Below, piece after piece: positions 24,276-32,103 of a DNA stretch of 64,000 nucleotides. The DNA comes from Luteibacter jiangsuensis. GTDB taxonomy: Bacteria > Pseudomonadota > Gammaproteobacteria > Xanthomonadales > Rhodanobacteraceae. The notes under the pieces are model-generated. The model was not told the DNA's origin and searched no databases. It saw nothing but the letters and a program-made list of their open reading frames with translations. The first letter of the stretch is position 1, and the number at the start of each line of letters is the position of its first letter. The DNA is taken from contig NZ_JAAQQR010000003.1 of assembly GCF_011742555.1 (NCBI RefSeq), forward strand, positions 1 through 64,000, read 5' to 3'. Both the position numbers and the translations under genes were made by a program.

Positions 24276-25150
24276 CCACTTCCCGTGCCGCCTGGTGGTT
24301 CATCACGCCCGCGCTGATCGTGCTGGGCGTGTTCTTCCTTCTGCCCGTGGTAGCGGCCCTGGTGCTGTCGCTCACGGACTACGACCTCTATGCGCTGGCG
24401 GATATCCGCAACCTGCGCTTCGTTGCCCTGGAGAACTACTGGGCCCTGTTGCAGCGTCCGCTGTTCTGGTCGGCGCTGGGGCATACGGTCTACTTCGTGG
24501 TGGTGGGCGTACCGTTGTCCATGGCGGCGTCGCTGGGTGCGGCCATGCTGCTGAACTCCCCGCTGGCTCGTTTCAAGGCCTTCTTCCGCACGGCATTGTT
24601 CGCGCCGGTGGTGACCACGGTCGTGGCGGTGGCGGTGATCTGGCGCTACCTGTTCAACACCAAGTACGGCCTCGTGAACTATGCCTTCGACTCGCTCGGC
24701 ATACCCACCGTGGACTGGCTGGGCGACCCGCACTGGGCCATGCCCACGATCATCCTGTTCGCGGTGTGGAAGAACTTCGGCTACAACATGATCATCTTCA
24801 TGGCCGGACTCCAGGCGATTCCGGGCGATCTCTATGAAGCCGCGCGCATCGACGGCGCGTCGGCCATGGCGCAGTTCCGCCATATCACGCTGCCCATGCT
24901 GAAGCCGACCATGGTGATGGTGAGCATCCTCACCGTATCGGGTTATTTCCAGCTGTTCGCCGAACCTTACGTGATGACCGAAGGCGGGCCGCTGCAGAGC
25001 ACCACCTCCGTGCTGTACCTCATGTACGAGGAAGGCTTCAAATGGTGGAACCTCGGGTCCGCTTCGGCGGTGGCGTTCATCCTCTTCGTCATCATGTTCG
25101 TCGTGACGGCAGCGATCCTTCGCGTCTCGAAGCAGGGAGCCCCGGCATGA
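24272..25150 (+). CDS. Sugar ABC transporter permease, MalF type
   Basis: 292 aa, six membrane helices. The cytoplasmic EAA loop that docks the ATPase is intact (EAARIDGASAMAQFRHITLP). The start ATG overlaps the lipoprotein stop by 4 bp, and its own stop overlaps the next permease start in the same way, so the operon is translationally coupled throughout. It forms the inner-membrane channel with the MalG-type partner. Confidence 0.92.
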   Translation: MTTSRAAWWFITPALIVLGVFFLLPVVAALVLSLTDYDLYALADIRNLRFVALENYWALLQRPLFWSALGHTVYFVVVGVPLSMAASLGAAMLLNSPLARFKAFFRTALFAPVVTTVVAVAVIWRYLFNTKYGLVNYAFDSLGIPTVDWLGDPHWAMPTIILFAVWKNFGYNMIIFMAGLQAIPGDLYEAARIDGASAMAQFRHITLPMLKPTMVMVSILTVSGYFQLFAEPYVMTEGGPLQSTTSVLYLMYEEGFKWWNLGSASAVAFILFVIMFVVTAAILRVSKQGAPA

Positions 25151-25968
25151 GCCCGCGCGTGGCGAAAGCCCTCATCAATGGCCTGCTCATCGGTGGTGCG
25201 GCCATCGCCATCGCGCCCCTGCTGTACATGGTGTCGGTGTCGTTCATGCCGCAGGGACAGGCCAGTTCGCTGCCGCCGCCCGTGCTACCCACGCATGCCA
25301 CTCTGGACAACTACCGGCAGCTTTTCATGAACGCGGGCATGGGTCGTTACCTGTTCAATAGCCTGCTGATCTCCACCTGTATCACGGTGATCTCGCTGGC
25401 GTTCAACCTCATGGCGGGATACGCGTTCGCGAAGCTCGAGTTCAAGGGCCGCCAGCGCATCTTCCAGGTGCTGCTGGGAGCCCTGGTGATTCCCGCGCAG
25501 GTGGCGATGCTGCCGTTGTTCCTCCTGCTGAAATACATGGGCCTGGTGAACACCTATGGGGCCGTGATCGTGCCCGCGCTGGCGACGATCTTCGGCATCT
25601 TCCTCGTGCGCCAGTACGCCAGCGGCATTCCGAACGACCTGATGGAAGCCGCGCGCATCGACGGCGCCGGCGAGTTCCGCATCTTCGCCACCATCGTGAT
25701 GCCGCTGCTCAAGCCGATCATGGTCACGCTGGCCATCTTCACCTTCCTGGCCGCGTGGAACGACTTCATGTGGCCGCTGATCGCATTGACGGGGCAGGAA
25801 CACTACACGCTGCCCATCGCGCTCGCCTCGCTCTCCCGCGAGCATGTGCAGGACAGCGAATTGATGATGGCGGGCTCCGTCGTCACGATCCTGCCGGTGC
25901 TCGTGCTGTTCCTCGCCTTGCAACGTTACTACCTCGAAGGGCTGCTCATCGGCAGCGTGAAGGGCTGA
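25147..25968 (+). CDS. Sugar ABC transporter permease, MalG type
   Basis: 273 aa, six membrane helices, with an EAA loop EAARIDGAGEFRIFATIVMP. The large first periplasmic stretch (SFMPQGQASSLPPPVLPTHA) and the LAAWNDFMWPLIAL segment are usual for MalG/UgpE-type subunits. No ATP-binding subunit follows; the next gene is a glycosidase. Shared ATPases of the MsmK/UgpC kind commonly serve several such importers, and that is the simplest reading. Confidence 0.92.
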   Translation: MSPRVAKALINGLLIGGAAIAIAPLLYMVSVSFMPQGQASSLPPPVLPTHATLDNYRQLFMNAGMGRYLFNSLLISTCITVISLAFNLMAGYAFAKLEFKGRQRIFQVLLGALVIPAQVAMLPLFLLLKYMGLVNTYGAVIVPALATIFGIFLVRQYASGIPNDLMEAARIDGAGEFRIFATIVMPLLKPIMVTLAIFTFLAAWNDFMWPLIALTGQEHYTLPIALASLSREHVQDSELMMAGSVVTILPVLVLFLALQRYYLEGLLIGSVKG

Positions 25969-25969
25969 G

Positions 25970-28780
25970 ATGACCAAGACACGCCGTAGGAGCGCGCCCT
26001 GCGCGCAACAGCCTTTTGCGAACACGCTGGTGACCCTGTCACGTCTCGCGAAAAGATGTCGCGCGCAGGGCGCGCTCCTACTTTTGCTTTCGTTCTCCGC
26101 GCATGCCGGCGTGCTGGATACGTTCGACACCGCGAGCGGCTGGGAGGCCACGCACACCGACGACGTGACCGCCAGCTTGAGCACCGTGGCGGGGGCGACA
26201 GGGCAGGCCGTGTGCCTGAACTACGACTTCAACGGCGTGTCCGGCGCGGCGTCCATCCGCAAGACGCTTCCGATCGATTTTCCGGACGCCTTCGCGCTCA
26301 GCTTCGACGTGCGCGGCAGCATGCCGCCGAACACCCTGCAACTGAAGTTCATCGACGACAGCGGCGACAACGTCTGGTGGTTCCAGAAGACGTCGTTCTC
26401 ACCGCCGGCAAAGTGGCAGACGATCGAAGCGACCAGCCGGCAGGTGGAATTCGCCTGGGGGCCGACGAAGGATCGCACCCTGCGACATACGCGTGAGGTG
26501 GAGTTCGTCATCTACAAGGAAGCGCTCCCGTCGTCTTCGCGCGGGCGCGATAACCGGGGCGAGGTGTGCTTCGACAACCTGCGCATGGTCGCGCGCACAC
26601 CGGAAGCCGTGCCGGCCCCGCCGCCCACACCGAACGCGGTTTTCGAAGCGCGCGCGAAGCAGGTTCGGCGCGGTCTGTATCCGCGCGGCTTTTCGGGCGA
26701 GCAGTCGTACTGGACGATCGTCGGCGTGGACGGCGGCAGTCGTGATTCCGCGCTCATCTCGGAAGATGGGGCCGTCGAGGTGGCACGTGGCGGGTTCTCC
26801 ATCGAGCCCTTCCTCATCGAAGACGGCAGGCTGGTCACCTGGGCCGACGTCAGATCCTCCCAGTCGTTGCGCGAACGCTACCTGCCGATGCCATCGGTGC
26901 GATGGGATGCGGGTACGCTGGCTCTGACCACGACGGCGTTCGCGCAAGGCACGCCGGGGCATTCGCAGCTGGTGGTGGCCTATCGCGTGGCGAACGACGG
27001 CGATGCGCCGCGCGATGTCACCCTCGCACTGGCGGCCCGGCCGTTCCAGGTGAATCCTCCCACGCAGTTCCTCAATGCACCGGGCGGCACGAGTCGCATC
27101 GACGAGCTTTCGTGGGACCGCGGCGTGCTCACCGTCAATGGCACGCGCACCGTGCTGCCGTTGCAGCGGACGACAGCGTTCGTGGCCAGCGGCAACCAGC
27201 CGAAAACGCTCGCCGAGCGCCTCGACGCGGGCGAGCGTCCCGTGGTGAAAAAGCTGCATGACGCTGAAGGCTTCGCACAGGGTGCGCTTCTCTACGACCT
27301 GCGTGTGCCGGCCCATGGTCATGTGGACCTCGGCGTGGTCGTACCCGCAAACCCGGCGGAGCGTATTCCCCAGCCCCGTGATGCCGGCGCGTGGCTGGCG
27401 ACGCACGCCGACGCGGTGGCCGCGGCCTGGCGCGACAAGCTCGATCGCGTGACCGTGGAGGTACCGGCAGCGGCACAGCCGCTGGTGGACACCGTGAAGA
27501 GCGGCATCGCGCAGATTCTCATGTCGCGAGACGGCCCGGCCCTGCAACCCGGTACGCGCTCCTATTCGCGCACGTGGGTGCGCGACGGCGCGATGATGCT
27601 CGAGGGCCTGCTGCGCACTGGACACGAGGACGTGGCGCGCGACTTCATCCGCTGGTATGCCCCGCACCAGTTCTCCAACGGCAAGGTCCCGTGCTGCGTC
27701 GACGCGCGCGGCTCCGATCCGGTGCCGGAGAACGACAGCCACGGCGAACTCATCTTCAGTGTCGCGGAGCTATGGCGGTACACGCACGACCGCGCCACTG
27801 CGAAGGCCCTCTATCCGCACGTGCAGAAGGCCGTGTCGTACATGGACCGGCTGCGCGCCAGCGAGCGACAGCCCGCGAGACTCGGCGGAACGGATCGCGC
27901 GCTTTACGGGCTGATGCCGGCGTCGATCAGCCACGAGGGCTATTCGGCAAAGCCGATGCATTCCTACTGGGACGACTTCTGGGCGCTGAAGGGCTACGAC
28001 GATGCGGTGGATCTCGCCAGGGCGCTGGGGAACGAAGGCGACGCCGCGCGTTTCGCCGCTTCCCGCGACGAGTTTCGCGGCGACCTGCACGCGTCGATCG
28101 CCGCCGCCGTAAAGGCGAAGGGCATCGACTTCATTCCCGGCTCGGCCGAACTCGGCGACTTCGACGCCACCTCCACCACGATCGCCTTGTCGCCGGGCGG
28201 CGAGCAGTCGCGCCTGCCGCGAAAGTTGCTGGAGAACACCTTCGAGAAATATTGGCAGGGTTTCGTCGCCCGCCGCGACGGCAAGACGGCATGGAAGGAT
28301 TACACGCCGTACGAGCTCCGCACGGTGGCCACGTTCGTTCGCCTTGGCTGGCGCGACAGGCTGGACGAACTGCTGGCCTTCTTCTTCGCCGATCGCCGGC
28401 CTGCCGCGTGGAACCAGTGGGCGGAAGTGGTGGGTCGCGACCCTCGCGAACCGCGTTTCGTCGGCGACATGCCACACGCGTGGATCGCTTCGGATTACGT
28501 GCGCTCGGCGCTCGACATGTTCGCGTACGACCGCGAGGCCGATGGGGCACTGGTGATCGCCGCGGGCGTGCAGTCGTCATGGCTGGAAGGCGAAGGCATC
28601 GCCGTCCGCGACCTTCGCACACCGTACGGGCGGTTCGGATACACGTTGAAGGCGAAGGGCGGCGAGGTACTGCTGACCGTGACCCAGCCGGTGAAGGCGC
28701 CGGGGGGCATGGTGCTGTCGCTACCCTCCGGCGAGATAAAACTGCCCCAAGGGCAGTTAACTCTCCGCGCACCGCTTTAG
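25970..28780 (+). CDS. Large secreted (alpha/alpha)6-barrel glycosidase-like protein
   Basis: 936 aa from the ATG at 25970; an in-frame GTG at 26030 gives 916 aa with a more ordinary signal peptide. The hydrophobic core ALLLLLSFSAHA is followed by a beta-sandwich of carbohydrate-binding type (about 47-210: GVLDTFDTASGWEATH, DNRGEVCFDNLRMVA). A linker and a second beta-domain come next, then an (alpha/alpha)6 region from about 510 (SYSRTWVRDGAMMLEGLLRT, ENDSHGELIFSVAELW, SYWDDFWALKGYDDAVDLAR). It starts 1 bp after the permease stop. It probably trims oligosaccharides from the same glucan; the family and linkage are not recognised. A 21-bp inverted repeat lies inside its first 40 codons. Confidence 0.75.
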   Translation: MTKTRRRSAPCAQQPFANTLVTLSRLAKRCRAQGALLLLLSFSAHAGVLDTFDTASGWEATHTDDVTASLSTVAGATGQAVCLNYDFNGVSGAASIRKTLPIDFPDAFALSFDVRGSMPPNTLQLKFIDDSGDNVWWFQKTSFSPPAKWQTIEATSRQVEFAWGPTKDRTLRHTREVEFVIYKEALPSSSRGRDNRGEVCFDNLRMVARTPEAVPAPPPTPNAVFEARAKQVRRGLYPRGFSGEQSYWTIVGVDGGSRDSALISEDGAVEVARGGFSIEPFLIEDGRLVTWADVRSSQSLRERYLPMPSVRWDAGTLALTTTAFAQGTPGHSQLVVAYRVANDGDAPRDVTLALAARPFQVNPPTQFLNAPGGTSRIDELSWDRGVLTVNGTRTVLPLQRTTAFVASGNQPKTLAERLDAGERPVVKKLHDAEGFAQGALLYDLRVPAHGHVDLGVVVPANPAERIPQPRDAGAWLATHADAVAAAWRDKLDRVTVEVPAAAQPLVDTVKSGIAQILMSRDGPALQPGTRSYSRTWVRDGAMMLEGLLRTGHEDVARDFIRWYAPHQFSNGKVPCCVDARGSDPVPENDSHGELIFSVAELWRYTHDRATAKALYPHVQKAVSYMDRLRASERQPARLGGTDRALYGLMPASISHEGYSAKPMHSYWDDFWALKGYDDAVDLARALGNEGDAARFAASRDEFRGDLHASIAAAVKAKGIDFIPGSAELGDFDATSTTIALSPGGEQSRLPRKLLENTFEKYWQGFVARRDGKTAWKDYTPYELRTVATFVRLGWRDRLDELLAFFFADRRPAAWNQWAEVVGRDPREPRFVGDMPHAWIASDYVRSALDMFAYDREADGALVIAAGVQSSWLEGEGIAVRDLRTPYGRFGYTLKAKGGEVLLTVTQPVKAPGGMVLSLPSGEIKLPQGQLTLRAPL
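25986..26081. repeat. GTAGGAGCGCGC-type inverted repeat element inside a CDS
   Basis: Two perfect 21-bp arms (25986-26006 and 26061-26081), beginning GTAGGAGCGCGCCC and ending GGGCGCGCTCCTAC, enclose 54 bp that include AAAAGATGTCG. A second copy of the family is at 41071-41195 with the same arms and the same AAAAGATGTCG. Here the element supplies codons 6-37 of the glycosidase gene, including the positively charged part of its signal peptide. Confidence 0.85.
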
Positions 28781-28796
28781 AGGTGCCTACCCTGTT

Positions 28797-28976
28797 GAAG
28801 CCGCTTCAGCGGCGATGGGCGCTTGCGGCACGCATGCCCGCTGCCGCGGGATCGCCGGCACAGCCGGCTCCCACATAGAGCAGACTGGCTTTTTGTTGAA
28901 GCCGCTTCAGCGGCGATGGGTGCTTGCGGCACGCATGCCCGCTGCCGCGGGATCGCCGGCACAGCCGGCTCCCACA
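28797..28976. repeat. Tandem REP-like elements, copies 6 and 7
   Basis: Two ~79-bp elements (28797-28875 and 28898-28976), each beginning GAAGCCGCTTCAGCGGCGAT in place of the usual GTGGGAGCC left arm and ending GGCTCCCACA. They are separated by the linker tagagcagactggctttttgt, which recurs before copy 8 and, slightly changed, near 31357. The repeat unit is therefore about 100 bp, linker included. Confidence 0.88.
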
Positions 28977-28995
28977 TTGAGCAGACTGGCTTTTT

Positions 28996-29077
28996 GTGGG
29001 AGCCGCTTCAGCGGCGATGGGTGCTTGCGGCAAGCGTGCCCGCTACCGCGGGATCGCCGGCATAGCCGGCTCCCACA
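28996..29077. repeat. REP-like palindromic element, copy 8
   Basis: Third element of the array between the glycosidase gene and the convergent lipoprotein gene, with the full GTGGGAGCCGC left arm and GCCGGCTCCCAC right arm. The gap 28781-29102 contains nothing else. Confidence 0.9.
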
Positions 29078-29102
29078 ACAGTGGGGCGGTTCCCGAGCCC
29101 GG

Positions 29103-29459
29103 TCAGTGCGTCGCCACGCGGGTGCGGAGCAGGGCGTCCACCGCTTGCTGCCACTCTGCGGAGCCGGGCTGGCTCTGCGGGGCTTCCTGACCCAGCTTGC
29201 GATTGACGGCCTGATTCCATTCCGCGGTGCCGGCTTGCGGACCGTGCCCGTCGTCGCTGACGGCGAGCACCCTGTCCACCCAGGCATACCACTCGGGCGA
29301 ACCGAGCGCGGCGTTGGCCGGGGCCGTCTTGCCGGGAGCGGGCGACGCAGCCGTGGACGCCGCCGCCGGGGAGGCGACTGGCGCGGTGGGCTCGGAATGC
29401 GAGCAGGCCGCGATGATGAAGGCGGCGATAAGAGGAACCGCAGTGAAGACAAAGCGCAT
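29103..29459 (-). CDS. Small lipoprotein with three EW repeats, function unknown
   Basis: 118 aa. The lipobox is IIAAC with C19. An Ala/Pro/Ser-rich spacer (20-50) is followed by three short repeats of the form G-[ST]-x-E-W-x3-V-x3-L: GSPEWYAWVDRVL (53-65), GTAEWNQAVNRKL (77-89) and GSAEWQQAVDALL (99-111), at 22-24 residue spacing. Repeats like these could form small helical hairpins at the inner face of the outer membrane. I do not recognise the family. It stands alone, downstream of the HAD gene on the same strand. Confidence 0.7.
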   Translation of the reverse strand: MRFVFTAVPLIAAFIIAACSHSEPTAPVASPAAASTAASPAPGKTAPANAALGSPEWYAWVDRVLAVSDDGHGPQAGTAEWNQAVNRKLGQEAPQSQPGSAEWQQAVDALLRTRVATH

Positions 29460-29547
29460 GGTCGGTCAAATCCTTTTCTTACGGGCCAATGCTACGAACC
29501 CCTACCCGTCCCCCGGCTAAACGCCGTAGGGAACTTATTGAATCCGT

Positions 29548-30237
29548 TCAGCTTCGCGCCGCGATTTCGTCGATGTGCCGGAGCATGTCCGCCGGGTCTT
29601 CGAACACCCGGTAGGCCCCCGCCCGTTCCAGTTCGTTCTCGCCGTAACCGCCCGAGAGCAGGCCGATCCCGAGGGCCCGGGCCCGCTGGGCGGCCAGCAT
29701 GTCCCAGATGGCGTCGCCGATCACCATGGCGTCGCGAATATCGGTGCCGAGGCGCTGAGCCGCCGTGACGAACAGGTCGGGGTCGGGCTTGGCATGGCGC
29801 ACCTGGTCGCGCGTGACCACCGGCACCTTGGCCGGATCGACGCCCAGGGCGGCGATGTTGTGCGAGGCCGTTTCCATGCGCCCGGAGGTGGCGATGGCCC
29901 AGGGAATGCCGGCGTCCGTCAGCCAGGCAAGCAGTTCGACGGCGCCCGGCAGCGGCCGCACGGCACCGGCTTCGGCCAGCCGGCCATAGGCCGCCGCGTG
30001 GTTGCGACGCAGGCGGTCGATGCGGTCCGGGGTGATTTCCGTGCCGGTCTCGCGCAGCAGGATGTCCGTGAACAGGCCACCGCTCATGCCGATCTTGCGA
30101 TGGATGCGCCACACGGAAAGGTCGATGCCCTCCATGTCGAGCGATTCCTTCCACGCGAGCACGTGCTGGTAGACGCTATCGACCAGGGTGCCGTCGAGGT
30201 CGAACAGAAAGGCATGCTTTTGTCTGGACATGCCCAT
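29548..30237 (-). CDS. HAD-superfamily hydrolase (phosphatase), phosphoglycolate-phosphatase-like
   Basis: 229 aa. Motif I is FDLDGTLVDS with D13 and D15, motif II is around IATSGRMETASHNI (T/S and R), and motif IV is MVIGDAIWDM. The helical cap (HVLAWKESLDMEGIDLSVWR, KIGMSGGLFTDILL) is the C1 type of the Gph/beta-phosphoglucomutase/YcjU group. The substrate is a small sugar or metabolite phosphate and cannot be decided from sequence alone. It stands alone, upstream of the EW lipoprotein. Confidence 0.85.
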   Translation of the reverse strand: MGMSRQKHAFLFDLDGTLVDSVYQHVLAWKESLDMEGIDLSVWRIHRKIGMSGGLFTDILLRETGTEITPDRIDRLRRNHAAAYGRLAEAGAVRPLPGAVELLAWLTDAGIPWAIATSGRMETASHNIAALGVDPAKVPVVTRDQVRHAKPDPDLFVTAAQRLGTDIRDAMVIGDAIWDMLAAQRARALGIGLLSGGYGENELERAGAYRVFEDPADMLRHIDEIAARS

Positions 30238-30315
30238 CAGAGTACAGGCAGGCGGGTGGTTTTGTCGTGCGCGGCCAGGCGAACCGGGAGATATGGCCCC
30301 TGCGATGGCGCACTG

Positions 30316-30345
30316 CGAAAAGCGCTCCCGGTCCTGGGAGCGCTT
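30316..30345 (-). terminator. Rho-independent terminator after the pirin gene
   Basis: Ten-bp stem (30320-30329 with 30336-30345, AAGCGCTCCC/GGGAGCGCTT). On the minus strand it is followed by TTCGCAG after the stem's own TT. It sits 12 bp past the pirin stop. Confidence 0.6.
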
Positions 30346-30357
30346 CCTCGGGGTCCG

Positions 30358-31191
30358 TCAGAACTTGCCGGCCCGGAAATCCGCGATCGCCTCGTGGATC
30401 TGCGCCGGTGTGTTCATGACGAACGGGCCGTACCGAGCCACCGGCTCGGCGAGCGGCCGCCCGGCCACGAGCAGGACCCGGGCGGGCTGCGCGGCGGCGA
30501 AGCTCACCGAATCGCCCTTCGAAAGCACCGCCAGTTCGCTACGCGCCAGCGATTCGCCGGCCACGGTCGCGGACTCGCCGTCGAAGACATAGGCGAAGGC
30601 GCTATGGCCCTCCGGCAGCGCCAGGTCGAAACGCGCACCGGCGTCCAGGGCGATGTCGAGGTACACAGGTTCGGTGCTGATGCCGCTGACCGGGCCCTTC
30701 GCTCCCGCCAGTTCGCCGGCCACCACGCGCACCGTGACGCCCTCGGCCGGCCGCACGACCGGGATCGAGGCAGGCGGAATGTCCTGATAGCGGGGCTCGA
30801 CCATCTTGTCAGCGGCGGGCAGGTTCACCCACAGCTGGAAGCCCCACATGAGGCCCTCTTCCTGCTGCGGCATCTCGGAATGCAGGATGCCGCGGCCGGC
30901 GGTCATCCACTGCACGCTGCCGGGACCGAGGTCGCCGCGATTGCCATGGTTGTCGCCGTGCTGCATGCGGCCGGCCAGCATGTAGGTCACCGTCTCGAAA
31001 CCCCGGTGCGGATGCTCGGGGAATCCTTCGATGTAGTCGCCGGCCTGGTCGGAACGAAATTCGTCGAGCAGCAGGAACGGGTCCAGCATGTCGAGCGCCG
31101 GCTGGCCGATCACGCGCTTGAGCTTCACGCCCGCGCCGTCGGTGGTGTCCATGCCGCGCACGCGGCGGGTGATGTGGCGTTGGGTGGTCAT
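30358..31191 (-). CDS. Pirin family protein (bicupin)
   Basis: 277 aa from the ATG at 31189-31191 (MTTQRHITRRVRGMDTTDG); the open frame upstream of it is not protein-like. Pirin_N at about residues 10-125 contains the metal-binding cluster HPHRGFETVTYMLAGRMQH and GRGILHSEMPQ, and Pirin_C occupies about 175-275. Members bind one metal in the N-terminal cupin; some act as quercetin dioxygenases and others as redox-sensitive co-regulators. The C-terminal tail (NTPAQIHEAIADFRAGKF) is the usual family ending. Confidence 0.92.
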   Translation of the reverse strand: MTTQRHITRRVRGMDTTDGAGVKLKRVIGQPALDMLDPFLLLDEFRSDQAGDYIEGFPEHPHRGFETVTYMLAGRMQHGDNHGNRGDLGPGSVQWMTAGRGILHSEMPQQEEGLMWGFQLWVNLPAADKMVEPRYQDIPPASIPVVRPAEGVTVRVVAGELAGAKGPVSGISTEPVYLDIALDAGARFDLALPEGHSAFAYVFDGESATVAGESLARSELAVLSKGDSVSFAAAQPARVLLVAGRPLAEPVARYGPFVMNTPAQIHEAIADFRAGKF

Positions 31192-31286
31192 GGGGTGCTC
31201 CTTTGTTGAAGCACAAGATGCGCTCTGGGCAACCCTGCGCCAAGACATCCCGCACGAACGCTGCGTTTCCAGGCGGCACCCTTTAT

Positions 31287-31356
31287 GCGAGCCACTTCAA
31301 CGGCGACGGAGCGCTGGCCCGCTGCCGCGGGATCGCCGGCACAGCCGGCTCCCACA
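31287..31356. repeat. REP-like element, degenerate copy 9
   Basis: About 70 bp; the left arm is degraded (GCGAGCCACTTCAACGGCGA) and the middle is shortened, but CGCTGCCGCGGGATCGCCGG and GCCGGCTCCCACA are intact. The space 31192-31431 holds only this element and copy 10. Confidence 0.8.
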
Positions 31357-31376
31357 CAGACCGGACTGGCTTTTTT

Positions 31377-31425
31377 GTGGGAGCCGCTTCAGCGGCGATG
31401 GGTGCTCGCGGCAAGTCGGCCCGCT
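31377..31425. repeat. REP-like element, truncated copy 10
   Basis: The left half only (GTGGGAGCCGCTTCAGCGGC to CGGCCCGCT), ending 7 bp before the stop of the UPF0149 gene. It is preceded by the linker GGACTGGCTTTTTT, related to the linker in the array at 28876-28995. Confidence 0.8.
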
Positions 31426-31431
31426 GTGCGC

Positions 31432-32103
31432 TCAGTGCACCCAATGGCCGGCGCGCTGTCTTGGCGGGCCTTCCTCTCCCTCCGCGCGGGGGCGGACGAG
31501 AGCCTGGAGCTCGGCCTCGCTGGGCGGGTTTTCGCGCCAGTAGTCGCCGACGGCGTTGAGCACGCCGGGCAGCTGGCCCAGGCACTCGTCGTATTCCTCG
31601 TCGGTGAGCTTCTCGAACTCGGTATCCGCCTGGAGTACGCCTTCGTCCACGGCCAGGGCCATGATCGGACCGAGCAGCTGCATCAGCGTGGGGTCTTCCG
31701 CCAGCCGGTTTTCCCAGATCTGGGCGCGCATGTCGATGCCGCGGCTGAAGCCTTCGCACCAACCGGCGGCCGAGAGCAGCGGGCCTTCTTCCGTGTCGAC
31801 CTCGCCCAGGATCGGCTCGTACGCGTCGACGTCGAGTTCGGCGCTGATGGAATCGTTGAGCTTGGCCAGGAGGGCGAGCACCCGATTGCCCTCGTCCTCG
31901 TCGTCGAAGGCGTCGTGCAGTACCTCGTGCAGCCACTCTTCGGGCTTGACCTCCAGCGGACCGATGGCCACCGCCGAAAGAAGCCCGTGCACGCCGTCGA
32001 GCATGAGGTCGCCCTCACCGCCGTGCGCGCGCAGATACGTGTCGAGTTCTTCGAGTTCCTTGTCGTCGAGGGAGCTCGGCCATTCGGACTTGGGTGTATT
32101 CAA
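31432..32103 (-). CDS. YecA/YgfB (UPF0149) family protein
   Basis: 223 aa if it starts at the TTG at 32101-32103, which overlaps the xthA stop as TTGA; the start MNTPKSEWPSSLDDKELEEL then fits the family. A longer in-frame reading would lie inside xthA and is Arg-rich. The body is all-helical and acidic: YLRAHGGEGDLMLDGVHGLL and LSAAGWCEGFSRGIDMR are UPF0149 hallmarks. The C-terminal SEC-C-like zinc motif found in some members is absent. Members have been linked to ribosomes and proteostasis, but the role is not settled. Confidence 0.82.
   Translation of the reverse strand: MNTPKSEWPSSLDDKELEELDTYLRAHGGEGDLMLDGVHGLLSAVAIGPLEVKPEEWLHEVLHDAFDDEDEGNRVLALLAKLNDSISAELDVDAYEPILGEVDTEEGPLLSAAGWCEGFSRGIDMRAQIWENRLAEDPTLMQLLGPIMALAVDEGVLQADTEFEKLTDEEYDECLGQLPGVLNAVGDYWRENPPSEAELQALVRPRAEGEEGPPRQRAGHWVH

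Noticed and set aside
26056-26496. Separate gene starting at the ATG inside the repeat at 26056
   Set aside because: Out of frame with the glycosidase, Arg-rich, and overlaps its signal peptide and first domain; no support as a protein.
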